This document shows positions 39,297 through 46,792 of a stretch of DNA of 64,000 nucleotides, in pieces. Under the pieces are notes generated by a model, which was not told where the DNA came from, searched no databases, and saw only the letters and a program-made list of their open reading frames with translations. A program made the position numbers and the translations under genes. The number at the start of each line of letters is the position of its first letter. Within the stretch, counting starts at the first letter, position 1. Origin of the DNA: Deinococcus rubellus (GTDB lineage Bacteria; Deinococcota; Deinococci; Deinococcales; Deinococcaceae); contig NZ_CP104213.1 of the NCBI RefSeq assembly GCF_025244745.1, positions 2,382,001 through 2,446,000 of the forward strand. Direction: 5' to 3'.

Positions 39297-39479
39297 TCAA
39301 AAATAGGCTTCGCTGTTCTGCTCTAAAACGATCTTGCCTGTACCGTAGATCTTGCAGTCTTCAAAAATAATCTCAGGAATTACATTGTTGCCGAAGTGTA
39401 GATGACAATCATCAAAAAATAAGGCGCTATGAGCAAGATACAAACAGTTCGTCTGAATCTTAATCTGCGATCTGCTTCG
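39297..39479 (-). pseudogene. AT-rich orphan coding remnant
   Basis: Between 39200 and 39560 no intact gene is seen. On the minus strand a 60-codon open segment bounded by stops reads like real protein: it includes LFFDDCHLHFGNNVIPEI then IFEDCKIYGTGKIVLE, a pattern reminiscent of beta-helix or polymer-forming repeats. It has no ATG (a TTG is possible) and no Shine-Dalgarno. Base composition is clearly more AT-rich than its neighbours, suggesting the tail of a gene gained by transfer and then lost. Confidence 0.4.
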
Positions 39480-39524
39480 TTAGGAAGAAAAAGACATGTA
39501 AAAACTCTGGTATCTCAGTAGCGA

Positions 39525-39553
39525 ATACAAAAAGCCTCTGATTGAGTGGGCTT
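39525..39553 (-). terminator. Terminator of the COG4705 gene
   Basis: Minus strand stem AAGCC (39553-39549)/GGCTT (39536-39532), followed by TTTTT then TGTATTCG. Confidence 0.65.
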
Positions 39554-39560
39554 CAGTCGT

Positions 39561-40355
39561 TCAGATGCTGTCGGCAGCCTGAATCTGGTCCCGGTGCGTA
39601 CTGGTAAGATAAACGATCACTGCTCCAATCAGAACCAGGAAAATGGCGCTGGTTGTCAGGGTGCCGAGGGCCAAGCCGCCCGCATCTTTGGGCTGAGAGA
39701 GAAAGTCGCCAATGGACGCACCGAGAGGCCGGGTCAGGATGTAAGCGATCCAGAAGGCCAGCACGGCGTTCAACCGCAAGGCTGGGTGGGCCAGCGCCAC
39801 CAACACGATAACGCCGCCAAAAATCAGGGCTGAAGGCCAGTACCCCAACGCCAGCTTCTCAGCCACCAGGTCGCCCGTGGCCGTGCCCAGCGCAAAGGTG
39901 AACAGCACCGCCAGCCAGTAAAAGGTCTCGCGCTTGAAAGTAAAAATGCTGTGGATAGACAGCGTCTTTTCGCTGGCGTACCAGGCAGCAAACGTTGCGG
40001 CCAGCGCCACCGAGAAAATGCCGCTGGAGACCCACAGGCTGATGCCGAAATTGTCGGTCATGTTGTCAGTGATCAGGGTACCCACCACGCTGATGAGCAT
40101 CACGGCCAGCCAGTAGACCACCGGCACGTAACCCCGCAACCGGAACTGAATCGCCAAGACCGCCGCGAGCAGCACGCCCATGATCAGAGTGGTACCGGTC
40201 AGACCCAGATTCAGATTGGTATTCAGGAAATCCGCTGCCGTCTCGCCAATGGTGGTGCACAAGATCTTGATGATCCAGAAAAACAGGGTGACTTCCGGCA
40301 CCTTGCAGAGCATGGTCTTGAGGGCGGCGTTCTGATCCAGGGTTCCTAAGCTCAT
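39561..40355 (-). CDS. COG4705-type multi-pass membrane protein (copy 1)
   Basis: A 264-residue protein with about eight TM segments. Three similar blocks recur: FFWIIKILCTTIGETAADFLN, FYWLAVLFTFALGTATGDLVAE and AFWIAYILTRPLGASIGDFLS. All end in an acidic Gly-x-x-x-x-Asp turn, pointing to internal triplication. No function is established for the family as far as I know. The start is ATG 40355, with GAGGAG 7 nt upstream. A second copy lies at 43930. Both have a TATACC tandem-box promoter. Confidence 0.8.
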   Translation of the reverse strand: MSLGTLDQNAALKTMLCKVPEVTLFFWIIKILCTTIGETAADFLNTNLNLGLTGTTLIMGVLLAAVLAIQFRLRGYVPVVYWLAVMLISVVGTLITDNMTDNFGISLWVSSGIFSVALAATFAAWYASEKTLSIHSIFTFKRETFYWLAVLFTFALGTATGDLVAEKLALGYWPSALIFGGVIVLVALAHPALRLNAVLAFWIAYILTRPLGASIGDFLSQPKDAGGLALGTLTTSAIFLVLIGAVIVYLTSTHRDQIQAADSI

Positions 40356-40402
40356 ATGGGTCTCCTCTGGGCTGCTCAGTAATAGGCAGCACATTCAGGC
40401 CT

Positions 40403-40434
40403 AGCTTAGAAAGAATTGGTAAAGGCACGGTATA
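40403..40434 (-). promoter_or_regulatory. TATACC tandem box and -10 of COG4705 copy 1
   Basis: Minus strand: TATACC (40434-40429), N5, TTTACC (40423-40418), N9, TAAGCT (40408-40403). The 11-bp repeat period and 9-bp gap to the -10 are shared with nine other promoters between here and 63.3 kb. Confidence 0.75.
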
Positions 40435-40583
40435 GAGCAAAGCTCACGCCGAAAAGATTCGAATGGCCCAGAAGCTCCAATAACGGGTAGCAAAAGCTAC
40501 AAAGAATTCAACTGCACTTCGTTATGATTTCGGAATAGGTCGCTTGAACAGAAACTGCGTCAACTCGAGCAACCGAAGCTTGA

Positions 40584-40626
40584 AATAAGCGGATTATACC
40601 TGAACTTTATGTTGATGCTTTAGGCT
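40584..40626 (+). promoter_or_regulatory. TATACC tandem box and -10 of the fasciclin gene
   Basis: AATAAG (40584), TATACC (40595-40600) and TTTATG (40606-40611) recur every 11 bp, then N9 and TAGGCT (40621-40626). The second full copy is degenerate, but spacing is exact. Confidence 0.65.
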
Positions 40627-40649
40627 TCTTGAGTAGGACAGGAGAAATC

Positions 40650-41120
40650 ATGAAAAGTGCAACTGTAGTTATATTTGCGGCCCTCGCTCTCGGCAGCGCT
40701 TCGGCTCAGGGTACGGATACCATCGCCGCCATCGTCACCAAAGACGCGCAGTTCAGCACCCTGCTCGCGGCCCTCAAGGCGGCGGGCCTGGACACGACGC
40801 TGGCAGGCAAGGGGCCGTTCACGGTGTTCGCACCGACCAACGCGGCCTTCGCCAAAATTCCCAAAGCCACGCTCGACGCCCTGCTCAAGAACAAAAAAGA
40901 GCTGATCAAAGTGCTGACCTACCACGTGGTCGCGGGCGACGTCATGGCCGCCCAGGTCGTCAAGATGAAGTCCGCCAAGACCCTGGAAGGTTCCAGCGTC
41001 AAAATCAACGTGATGGGCAAGAACGTGATGGTGGATAAGGCCAACGTCACCAAGACGGATATCAAAGCGTCCAACGGCGTCATTCACGTCATTGACACGG
41101 TGCTGATGCCGAAAATGTAA
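40650..41120 (+). CDS. Secreted fasciclin (FAS1) domain protein
   Basis: 156 residues: signal peptide ([19 protein letters not shown]) and a single FAS1 adhesion domain with the H1 motif [17 protein letters not shown], the YH motif VLTYHVVAG, and the H2 end [13 protein letters not shown]. Probably a surface or periplasmic adhesion/structural protein. ATG 40650 is preceded by AGGAGA. A strong hairpin terminator follows. Confidence 0.92.
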   Translation: MKSATVVIFAALALGSASAQGTDTIAAIVTKDAQFSTLLAALKAAGLDTTLAGKGPFTVFAPTNAAFAKIPKATLDALLKNKKELIKVLTYHVVAGDVMAAQVVKMKSAKTLEGSSVKINVMGKNVMVDKANVTKTDIKASNGVIHVIDTVLMPKM

Positions 41121-41134
41121 ACCGCCCCATCCAA

Positions 41135-41173
41135 AAACCGCCCGCTTCCCAACTTTGTGGAAGCGGGCGGTTT
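41135..41173. terminator. Bidirectional terminator
   Basis: A perfect 15-bp stem (41135-41149/41159-41173) lies between the convergent fasciclin and YVTN genes. TTTC follows on the plus strand and TTTTT on the minus strand. Confidence 0.88.
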
Positions 41174-41183
41174 CGTGTGGGGC

Positions 41184-42242
41184 TCAGCGGTAATTTCCGG
41201 TATGGCCGAGCGAATACCGTCCGGGCTGCGGAAAGAAGGTCAGACCGTGCGGCCCGTTGCCAACTTTGACGCTCTTCAGAAGTTTGCCGCTTCTGGTATC
41301 AAAGACGTACACCACGTTGCTGCGCCGCCCGGAGAGCCACAGTTGCTTGCCGTTTGCCGAGACGCTGCCCATATCAGGACTGCCGCCGCCGGGAATACGC
41401 CACTTGGCAATGAGCTTGCGGGTCGCAAAATTCAGCACGCTGACACTGCCCTCATCCCGGTTCGAGATATAGAGTTCCTTGGCGTTCCGGCTGGGATACA
41501 GGCCGTGTGCGCCCTTACCGGTGGCAATAAAGCCGACTTTTTTCGGGACTGATCCAGACCCGTCAATGAGATACACACCATTGGCCATCATGTCCGCCAC
41601 GTAATAGACCTTGCCGTCCGGCGCAATTCGCACGTCCTGCGGCATGCCGCCGATGTGCAGCTTGCCGGTCACTTTGCGGGCGGAGAGATCAATCTTGAGC
41701 AGATCGCCGCTGAACTCGCAGGCCGCCAGCACCCGCTTTCCATTTGGACTGAAATCCATATGGTTGATGCCCTTGCACGGCACCGCGATGGAAAAGACCC
41801 GTTTCATGCTGCCCACTGCCAGAAAGTCCAGCCGCGCTTGGTTCTCGGCCACCACCACCGCGTACTGACCGTCAGGCGTGAAATACAGGTTGTAAGGGTC
41901 AGGCGTGGGAATCGGTTTGCCCACCTTACCAGTGCGCGGATCAATCGGCGTCAAGGATTGCCGCCCTTTGTCACTGGCGACATACAGGGTTTTGAGGTCG
42001 TGAGAGGCCACCACGTGTTGCGGCTCACGGTCAACTTTGAACGTTCGCAGCACCTTGAAGGTCTGGGGGTCAATCACGCTGACAGTGCTGTCTAGACCGT
42101 TGGGAACATAGACGCGGGTCGGAACGCCTTTGACGGCTGAGCTGAACCTCCCCACGCCGGTGTGGGCGTAGAGATTGAGAGCCAGCGACTGCCCCAGCAA
42201 AGCGGTCATCATCAGGCCCGCCACGCGCCGCAGGTGGCTCAT
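41184..42242 (-). CDS. YVTN-type beta-propeller protein
   Basis: A 352-residue exported protein: signal peptide to about residue 26, then seven-bladed-type repeats of the YncE/YVTN family (TRVYVPNGLDSTVSVIDPQTFKVL, KTLYVASDKG, KELYISNRDEGSVSVLNFATRKLI, NVVYVFDTRSGKLLKSVKVGNGPHGL). Such propellers bind proteins, DNA or cofactors; the role here is unknown. Its ATG overlaps the stop of the upstream PEBP gene (ATGA), so the two are one operon. Confidence 0.85.
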   Translation of the reverse strand: MSHLRRVAGLMMTALLGQSLALNLYAHTGVGRFSSAVKGVPTRVYVPNGLDSTVSVIDPQTFKVLRTFKVDREPQHVVASHDLKTLYVASDKGRQSLTPIDPRTGKVGKPIPTPDPYNLYFTPDGQYAVVVAENQARLDFLAVGSMKRVFSIAVPCKGINHMDFSPNGKRVLAACEFSGDLLKIDLSARKVTGKLHIGGMPQDVRIAPDGKVYYVADMMANGVYLIDGSGSVPKKVGFIATGKGAHGLYPSRNAKELYISNRDEGSVSVLNFATRKLIAKWRIPGGGSPDMGSVSANGKQLWLSGRRSNVVYVFDTRSGKLLKSVKVGNGPHGLTFFPQPGRYSLGHTGNYR

Positions 42243-42742
42243 TTGACTGGCCAGACCAAGTGGGCTTTGGCTTCCTGAAGCTTGTGGCGCTTGATGGCCG
42301 AGTGCAACGTTTGCAGCGGCGCACCGGCAGGTATGTTGAGCGAGGCGACGTTCAGCGCGTAGTAGTCGATGTAAACGTCATGCCTGCCTTTGGAGCAAAT
42401 CGCCGTGTAGCCCGCTTGATTGGCTTCGTTGGTCGCTGCTTTGCCGCCTGCGACACTCAGCGCATTCGCGGACGCCGCTTTGAGCTGGGTCGTTCCCAGG
42501 GGCAAGTCAAAGACCAGCCATCTTCCGCTGAGGCTGCTGGGGCGCTGATCCCAGAAGATGATGGCGTAACTTTTGGTGCCGCTCGGCGGCGTGCCAGAGA
42601 ACTTGAGGACAGGTGTGGTGGCCGAGCCGCACTTGAGGGCCGTATCGCTGGCGGAGAGCGCCACCTGAAAGGAGGTGGCAGAAGCTTGGGAACCGCCAAG
42701 GACGCCTATCATCACGCCCGACATCCAGTTTCTTGTTTTCAC
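42239..42742 (-). CDS. Secreted YbhB/YbcL (PEBP-like) protein
   Basis: About 167 residues with a signal peptide (GVMIGVLGGSQASA) and the phosphatidylethanolamine-binding-like fold hinted by TTPVLKFSGTPPSGTKSYAIIFWDQ and HDVYIDYYALN, though the classic DPD motif is weak. I set the start at GTG 42742: the box-linked -10 (CACTAT) ends 6 nt before it, making GTG 42748 fall outside the transcript. First gene of the operon with the YVTN propeller. Confidence 0.65.
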   Translation of the reverse strand: MKTRNWMSGVMIGVLGGSQASATSFQVALSASDTALKCGSATTPVLKFSGTPPSGTKSYAIIFWDQRPSSLSGRWLVFDLPLGTTQLKAASANALSVAGGKAATNEANQAGYTAICSKGRHDVYIDYYALNVASLNIPAGAPLQTLHSAIKRHKLQEAKAHLVWPVK

Positions 42743-42748
42743 GGTCAC

Positions 42749-42780
42749 ATAGTGGCGGTTTGAGGTAAAGACCCGGTATA
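42749..42780 (-). promoter_or_regulatory. TATACC tandem box and -10 of the PEBP-YVTN operon
   Basis: Minus strand: TATACC (42780-42775), N5, TTTACC (42769-42764), N9, CACTAT (42754-42749). The inferred transcript begins at the GTG start codon. Confidence 0.72.
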
Positions 42781-42820
42781 GCCAGCAAACCTGCTTTACA
42801 CCTTCAGGTTTAAATCTCGG

Positions 42821-42863
42821 TATAAGCGTGCTATACGGCTTTTAAACCCTTTAGGTCTACAAC
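42821..42863 (+). promoter_or_regulatory. TATACC-type triple box and -10 of the 42887 gene
   Basis: TATAAG (42821), TATACG (42832) and TAAACC (42843) at an exact 11-bp period, then N9 and TACAAC (42858-42863). It lies back to back with the PEBP box. Confidence 0.7.
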
Positions 42864-42886
42864 TTGAGGCGTAAAGGAGAACCACC

Positions 42887-43300
42887 ATGAATAAGCTGAT
42901 CCTGACCGCCATTCTGCCCTTCGCTGCCGCTCTGCCACTGGCCTCTGCCGCCGCACCCACATCTGCTTTTCCGCCGCCTGCCATCGTATCGGGCGGCAGC
43001 ACTCCCGTCGGGGAGCATGCCCTGTATACCGAGAGCAACTGGGAACGGATTTCCCTGCCCGCTGAGGCCCTCAGCAAGTTGGGCAACCTGAGAGCCGTGC
43101 GGCTCACCACCCAGCACCTGCCGAGCAACGTGCATGTGGCGCTGAGCCTCAACAGCGGCCCGATCAACACCATCGGACTGAACATCTGGCGCGGTACCAA
43201 GACCGAAGGTGTCTACCAGAACGGCTTGTTCACCCTGACCAATCCCCTGACTGGGGCCAGTTACACCTTTGAGAAAATGGTCATTGGCAGCGCACGGTAA
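42887..43300 (+). CDS. Small secreted protein of unknown function
   Basis: 137 residues with a clear signal peptide (MNKLILTAILPFAAALPLASAAAP). The mature part is beta-rich, without Cys and without a motif I recognise (ERISLPAEALSKLGNLRAVRL, VHVALSLNSGPINTIGLNIW). AAGGAG precedes ATG. Control by a tandem box groups it with the envelope set. Confidence 0.7.
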   Translation: MNKLILTAILPFAAALPLASAAAPTSAFPPPAIVSGGSTPVGEHALYTESNWERISLPAEALSKLGNLRAVRLTTQHLPSNVHVALSLNSGPINTIGLNIWRGTKTEGVYQNGLFTLTNPLTGASYTFEKMVIGSAR

Positions 43301-43321
43301 AGCAAATCGGAAGTCAACGAG

Positions 43322-43355
43322 AGAGGCGGCGTCCATAACGGGCGTCGCCTCTTTT
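43322..43355 (+). terminator. Rho-independent terminator
   Basis: 10-bp stem (43322-43331/43343-43352, one G-T pair) followed by TTTC. It ends the small secreted protein transcript. Confidence 0.75.
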
Positions 43356-43365
43356 CACGTCTTGT

Positions 43366-43848
43366 TCAGCGCAGTGGGAAACTCATCCGCACTTCTAGAC
43401 GCGGCACTGCGCCGACCCGCAGCACGCCCTCCACGGTGGTGCCGCCGCTGAGTGTGGTGCCCACAATGCCGTGAATATTGGCCAGAAAGAGTGGCGAGAG
43501 AACGATGCCCGGAAAGCTGCTGCCGTGATCGACAAAATCAAAGACCACGCCCGAACCCGCGCCCAGACCGATATAAAAAGCGTCGTAGCGCTGGATGAGG
43601 GCCACATCCAGCAAAATATCCGGCACGCCGCCCAGCTCAAGGTTGCCCTCCAGATTGCCGCGCAGCCGCAAATCGCCAGCGGCGTTGAAAGGCGTAGCCA
43701 CCGTCAAATGGGCACCAACGCCGACCAGAGACGTGGTGGCGCTGGCTTGAAGCCCCAAACTGACCTGCGCGGCCTGCACAGGAAGCGCACAGTTACCCAG
43801 CACGGCAAAAGAAACGAGCAAACGGCGACCCGCAGAAAGTAGTGACAT
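43366..43848 (-). CDS. Secreted, possibly beta-barrel, hypothetical protein
   Basis: 160 residues: signal peptide (LLVSFAVLGNCALPVQA) then alternating polar/hydrophobic strands ending in a hydrophobic/aromatic stretch (RLEVRMSFPLR), a pattern like a small outer-membrane barrel. No family assigned. A TAGAAT -10 ends 6 nt before the ATG. Its promoter region is shared with COG4705 copy 2 but holds no tandem box in this direction. Confidence 0.6.
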   Translation of the reverse strand: MSLLSAGRRLLVSFAVLGNCALPVQAAQVSLGLQASATTSLVGVGAHLTVATPFNAAGDLRLRGNLEGNLELGGVPDILLDVALIQRYDAFYIGLGAGSGVVFDFVDHGSSFPGIVLSPLFLANIHGIVGTTLSGGTTVEGVLRVGAVPRLEVRMSFPLR

Positions 43849-43885
43849 TTCGTCATTCTAGGAGACGGAGTCAACACGCTGCCGC

Positions 43886-43917
43886 TATACCTCAACGTTA
43901 ACTGCTCTTTTTAAGCT
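43886..43917 (+). promoter_or_regulatory. TATACC tandem box and -10 of COG4705 copy 2
   Basis: TATACC (43886-43891), N5, GTTAAC (43897-43902), N9, TAAGCT (43912-43917). Confidence 0.7.
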
Positions 43918-43929
43918 GCCAGTCGTGAC

Positions 43930-44781
43930 GTGTCCTTTCTCGCTCAACTCCTGTTGGCCTTCGCACTTGGCCCACTCCTGATGCCCGACTCACCTGCAAG
44001 TTCGGACGAACAGGCCCACTCCCCGCTGAGCAAAGTCGCGGCCATCACCATTTCCTTCTGGATCATCAAAGTGCTGAGTACCGGCATGGGCGAAACCGCT
44101 TCGGACTTCCTGGCACACCGCCTGGGACCGCTGCCCGCCGTGGGACTCACGGGCAGTGTTTTTGTGGTTGCCCTCGCGCTGCAACTCAGGGCCAAACGCT
44201 ACGCCGCGCCGCTGTACTGGTTTGCGGTCATCATGGTCAGCGTCTTCGGCACGCTGGCCGCCGACGCCGTCCATGTTGGATTTGGCGTGCCGTACTGGAC
44301 TTCCACACTCGGTTTTCTGCTGGCGCTCGGGGTGATCTTTACGCTCTGGCAGCGCTCAGAGGGCACTCTATCCATTCACAGCGTCACCACCCGCCGCCGC
44401 GAAGTGTTTTACTGGGCCGCCGTGCTGGCGACCTTTGCGCTGGGCACTGCCGCTGGCGACTTCACGGCCCGCACGCTGGGCCTGGGGTGGCTGGCGTCAG
44501 GACTGGTGTTCGCGGCGCTGATGGCCCTGCCAGTTTTGTTGCGTGTCCGGCTCAAGTTCAGCCCCGTGCTGGCCTTCTGGTGGGCTTACGTCATCACGCG
44601 GCCCGTTGGGGCTTCTTTCGCTGACTGGATGGCAGTGCCGCACAGTCAAGGCGGACTCGGTTGGGGCACCGGCATCGTGACGTTGGGACTGAGTGCCTTG
44701 ATCCTGGTGTTCGTGCTGGCAAGCGCGATTCATAAGAGCCGTTTTGCCGTACAGGGTGAGGCGTTGGCTCCGACCGAGTAG
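43930..44781 (+). CDS. COG4705-type multi-pass membrane protein (copy 2)
   Basis: 283 residues, same family and same repeated blocks as the protein at 39561: FWIIKVLSTGMGETASDFLA, FYWAAVLATFALGTAAGDFTA, AFWWAYVITRPVGASFADWMA. An extra N-terminal hydrophobic segment precedes the shared core. GTG 43930 start; an upstream GTG (43925) is out of frame. Paralogy plus a common promoter type suggests paired or redundant roles under the same signal. Confidence 0.78.
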   Translation: MSFLAQLLLAFALGPLLMPDSPASSDEQAHSPLSKVAAITISFWIIKVLSTGMGETASDFLAHRLGPLPAVGLTGSVFVVALALQLRAKRYAAPLYWFAVIMVSVFGTLAADAVHVGFGVPYWTSTLGFLLALGVIFTLWQRSEGTLSIHSVTTRRREVFYWAAVLATFALGTAAGDFTARTLGLGWLASGLVFAALMALPVLLRVRLKFSPVLAFWWAYVITRPVGASFADWMAVPHSQGGLGWGTGIVTLGLSALILVFVLASAIHKSRFAVQGEALAPTE

Positions 44782-44785
44782 CGGC

Positions 44786-44838
44786 TATACCTGCCTTTTA
44801 CCGTGCTATACGGCATTTATACCGACTTGTTCTACCTT
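44786..44838 (+). promoter_or_regulatory. Quadruple TATACC-type box and -10 of the PepSY gene
   Basis: Four copies: TATACC (44786), TTTACC (44797), TATACG (44807), TATACC (44818), spaced 11, 10 and 11 bp. Then N9 and TACCTT (44833-44838). This is the richest box in the window. Confidence 0.78.
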
Positions 44839-44847
44839 GGGCCTACG

Positions 44848-44865
44848 CGAAAAGACGTCTTTTCG
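44848..44865. promoter_or_regulatory. 18-bp perfect palindrome in the PepSY 5' leader
   Basis: CGAAAAGACGTCTTTTCG lies about 10 nt after the -10 and 10 nt before the AAGGAG ribosome site. As DNA it could be an operator; as RNA a 5' end hairpin affecting stability. Confidence 0.5.
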
Positions 44866-44883
44866 TGTCCTCAAGGAGAACCC

Positions 44884-45378
44884 ATGAACAAGCAAACCAA
44901 GAACACCGTATTGACCCTCGCCGTCTTCACTGCCCTCGCCGCGCCGCTGGCCGGGTACGCCTTCGCCCAGACCACGAGCAGCACCACCAAGACCAGCACA
45001 CTCGCCCAGGCCGCTCAGCCTGCCGACGCCGAAACCAACGACGGCCCCGACACCCAGGATTCCAGCGTCAAAGGCAGCCTCAGCTTACCCACCGAGGCCG
45101 CCGGAATTGAAGTGCCGGACGCCCAGGAGCAAGGGCAGTATCAGGCCCTCACCAGAATCTCCGCCGCGCAGGCCAGCGCTGCCGCGCAAGCCAGAGTGCC
45201 TGGAGCGGTCAGCAGCGTCACGCTCGGCGACGAGAACGGCAGCCTGGTGTACGAAGTGGTCATCGGCAAGGTGGCGGTGATGGTGGACGCGGGCAACGGC
45301 CAGGTGCTGGGTCAGAGCACCGCCGACACCGAAGGTTCGGACACGGGCGCGGACAGCGGCACCGAAACGAACGACTGA
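44884..45378 (+). CDS. Exported PepSY-like domain protein
   Basis: 164 residues: signal peptide (VLTLAVFTALAAPLAGYAFAQ), a Thr/Ser/Asp-rich linker, then a PepSY-type domain (RISAAQASAAAQARVPGAVSSVTLGDENGSLVYEVVIG, VMVDAGNGQVLGQ) at about 95-150, and an acidic Thr/Gly tail. PepSY domains often inhibit proteases or tune sensor kinases. ATG 44884 is chosen over 44803 because the latter lies inside the promoter box. Confidence 0.8.
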   Translation: MNKQTKNTVLTLAVFTALAAPLAGYAFAQTTSSTTKTSTLAQAAQPADAETNDGPDTQDSSVKGSLSLPTEAAGIEVPDAQEQGQYQALTRISAAQASAAAQARVPGAVSSVTLGDENGSLVYEVVIGKVAVMVDAGNGQVLGQSTADTEGSDTGADSGTETND

Positions 45379-45395
45379 AATTTAAACCTTCTCTC

Positions 45396-45425
45396 AAAAG
45401 AGCGCTGCCAGTGGGCGCTTTTTAA
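45396..45425 (+). terminator. Rho-independent terminator of the PepSY gene
   Basis: AGCGC (45401-45405)/GCGCT (45415-45419) stem flanked by A and T tracts (AAAAG before, TTTTT after). Confidence 0.8.
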
Positions 45426-45438
45426 TTTGGCCCAGGAC

Positions 45439-45470
45439 TATACCGTCTTTATACCTTCTTCTGTCAGGCT
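45439..45470 (+). promoter_or_regulatory. TATACC tandem box and -10 of the PAP2-RR-HK-PIG-L operon
   Basis: TATACC (45439-45444), N5, TATACC (45450-45455), N9, CAGGCT (45465-45470), ending 6 nt before ATG 45477 (leaderless). It implies autoregulation of the two-component system in this operon. Confidence 0.78.
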
Positions 45471-45476
45471 GGGGTC

Positions 45477-46118
45477 ATGCCCACCCTGCTCACCCACGCC
45501 CGCGCCGCCCGGCCTGCCCAGTTGGTCCGGCTGTTTCTCGGCATCCTGCTCCCGCTGCTGATCGTCGGGGTCATCGCCGAGGACATTCTCGAAAAAGCCC
45601 GCTTCGCCTTCGAGACGCCGCTGCTGCTGTGGATTCATTCCTTTGCCAGTCCAGCCCTCGATCAGTTGGCCCTGGCCTTCACCACCCTTGGCGGCGTCAG
45701 CGTGATCGCGCCGCTCAGCGCCCTCATTCTGGCGTTCTTGTGGTGGAAGTCACGCCCGCAAGCCTTCTTCTGGGCCTTCTCTGTGGCGGGTGCGGCAGTG
45801 CTGGACTTCATCATGAAGCTGATCTTCAACCGCTCCCGCCCCGAATTGTGGCCCCGGCTGGTCCACGAATCCGACGCCAGTTTCCCCAGCGGCCACAGTA
45901 TGTACAGCATGGCCTTCGTGGTGGCCCTGATCTTGATGACGTGGCGCACCCCCTACCGGCCTCTGGTTCTGGTGCTGGGCGTGCTGTTTACCCTGGCAGT
46001 CGGTCTGTCACGGCTGTATCTGGGTGTGCATTACCCCACCGATGTCCTGGCGGGCTGGCTCTCCGGGCTGGCCTGGGTGCTGGGCGTCTACAGCATCGTG
46101 GCGCGGCGGCGGGCCTGA
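45477..46118 (+). CDS. PAP2 family phosphatase (membrane)
   Basis: 213 residues, about six TM segments, with the three-part phosphatase signature: KLIFNRSRP, FPSGHSMYS and SRLYLGVHYPTDVLAGW. Such enzymes dephosphorylate undecaprenyl-PP, PA or related lipids at the membrane. It is first in an operon with a response regulator and sensor kinase (TGATG overlap), which points to control of lipid carrier or envelope state. Confidence 0.9.
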   Translation: MPTLLTHARAARPAQLVRLFLGILLPLLIVGVIAEDILEKARFAFETPLLLWIHSFASPALDQLALAFTTLGGVSVIAPLSALILAFLWWKSRPQAFFWAFSVAGAAVLDFIMKLIFNRSRPELWPRLVHESDASFPSGHSMYSMAFVVALILMTWRTPYRPLVLVLGVLFTLAVGLSRLYLGVHYPTDVLAGWLSGLAWVLGVYSIVARRRA

Positions 46119-46792
46119 TGAGGCTTTTGATTGTCGAGGATGATCCCCACATCGCTGAGCTGCTCACCGATGGTCTGACCGAGGAGGGCTACGAGTGCGA
46201 CAGGGCGGCCAGCGCCGCCGAAGGCGAACACCTGGCCAAGTTATTTCCCTACGCGCTGCTGATTCTGGACGTGATGCTGCCGGAAGGCATCGACGCCGGG
46301 TATCAACTGGGCGAGCGGCTACGCGCGGCTGAGGTGCAGGCCCCGATCCTTTACCTCACCGCACGCGGCACCGTCGAGGACCGGGTCACCGGGCTGGAAG
46401 CGGGCGGCGACGACTACCTGATCAAGCCGTTTGCCTTCAAGGAACTGCGTGCCAGAATCCGCGCCCTGCTGCGGCGGGCCAGCGGCAATACCCAGAACAC
46501 GGTGCCGCTGCCGCAAGGTTGGATGATGGATCTGGGCGCGCGCGAAGTCTACGCGGCGGGGGTGCGGGCCGACCTGACCCGCCGCGAATTTGCTTTGCTG
46601 GAACTGTTCGTGATGAATCCGGGCCGGGCATTTGGCCGTGAGGAAATCATCGAGCGGTTGTGGCGCGGCGAGGGCAGTGTGGAGCACAAGGTGATTGACG
46701 TGTATGTCAGCACCCTGCGGCGCAAAACCCATGACGCCCTGATCGACACGATTCGCGGCACCGGCTACCGGCTGGGGCGCGGGACCTCCTAA
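46118..46792 (+). CDS. OmpR/PhoB-family response regulator (system 1)
   Basis: 224 residues. Receiver domain: acidic pocket EDD (7-9), phospho-Asp51 in LILDVMLP, Thr81 and Lys103 in YLIKPF. C-terminal winged helix of the PhoB type ends VIDVYVSTLRRKTHDALIDTIRGTGYRLG. OmpR-type regulators bind tandem direct repeats 10-11 bp apart near the -35, exactly what the TATACC boxes look like; one lies upstream of its own operon. ATG overlaps the PAP2 stop. Confidence 0.92.
   Translation: MRLLIVEDDPHIAELLTDGLTEEGYECDRAASAAEGEHLAKLFPYALLILDVMLPEGIDAGYQLGERLRAAEVQAPILYLTARGTVEDRVTGLEAGGDDYLIKPFAFKELRARIRALLRRASGNTQNTVPLPQGWMMDLGAREVYAAGVRADLTRREFALLELFVMNPGRAFGREEIIERLWRGEGSVEHKVIDVYVSTLRRKTHDALIDTIRGTGYRLGRGTS

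Noticed and set aside
43849..43885. TTGACT close to the start of the 43848 gene as a -35
   Set aside because: It lies only 8 bp from the TAGAAT -10, too near to act as a -35 with it.
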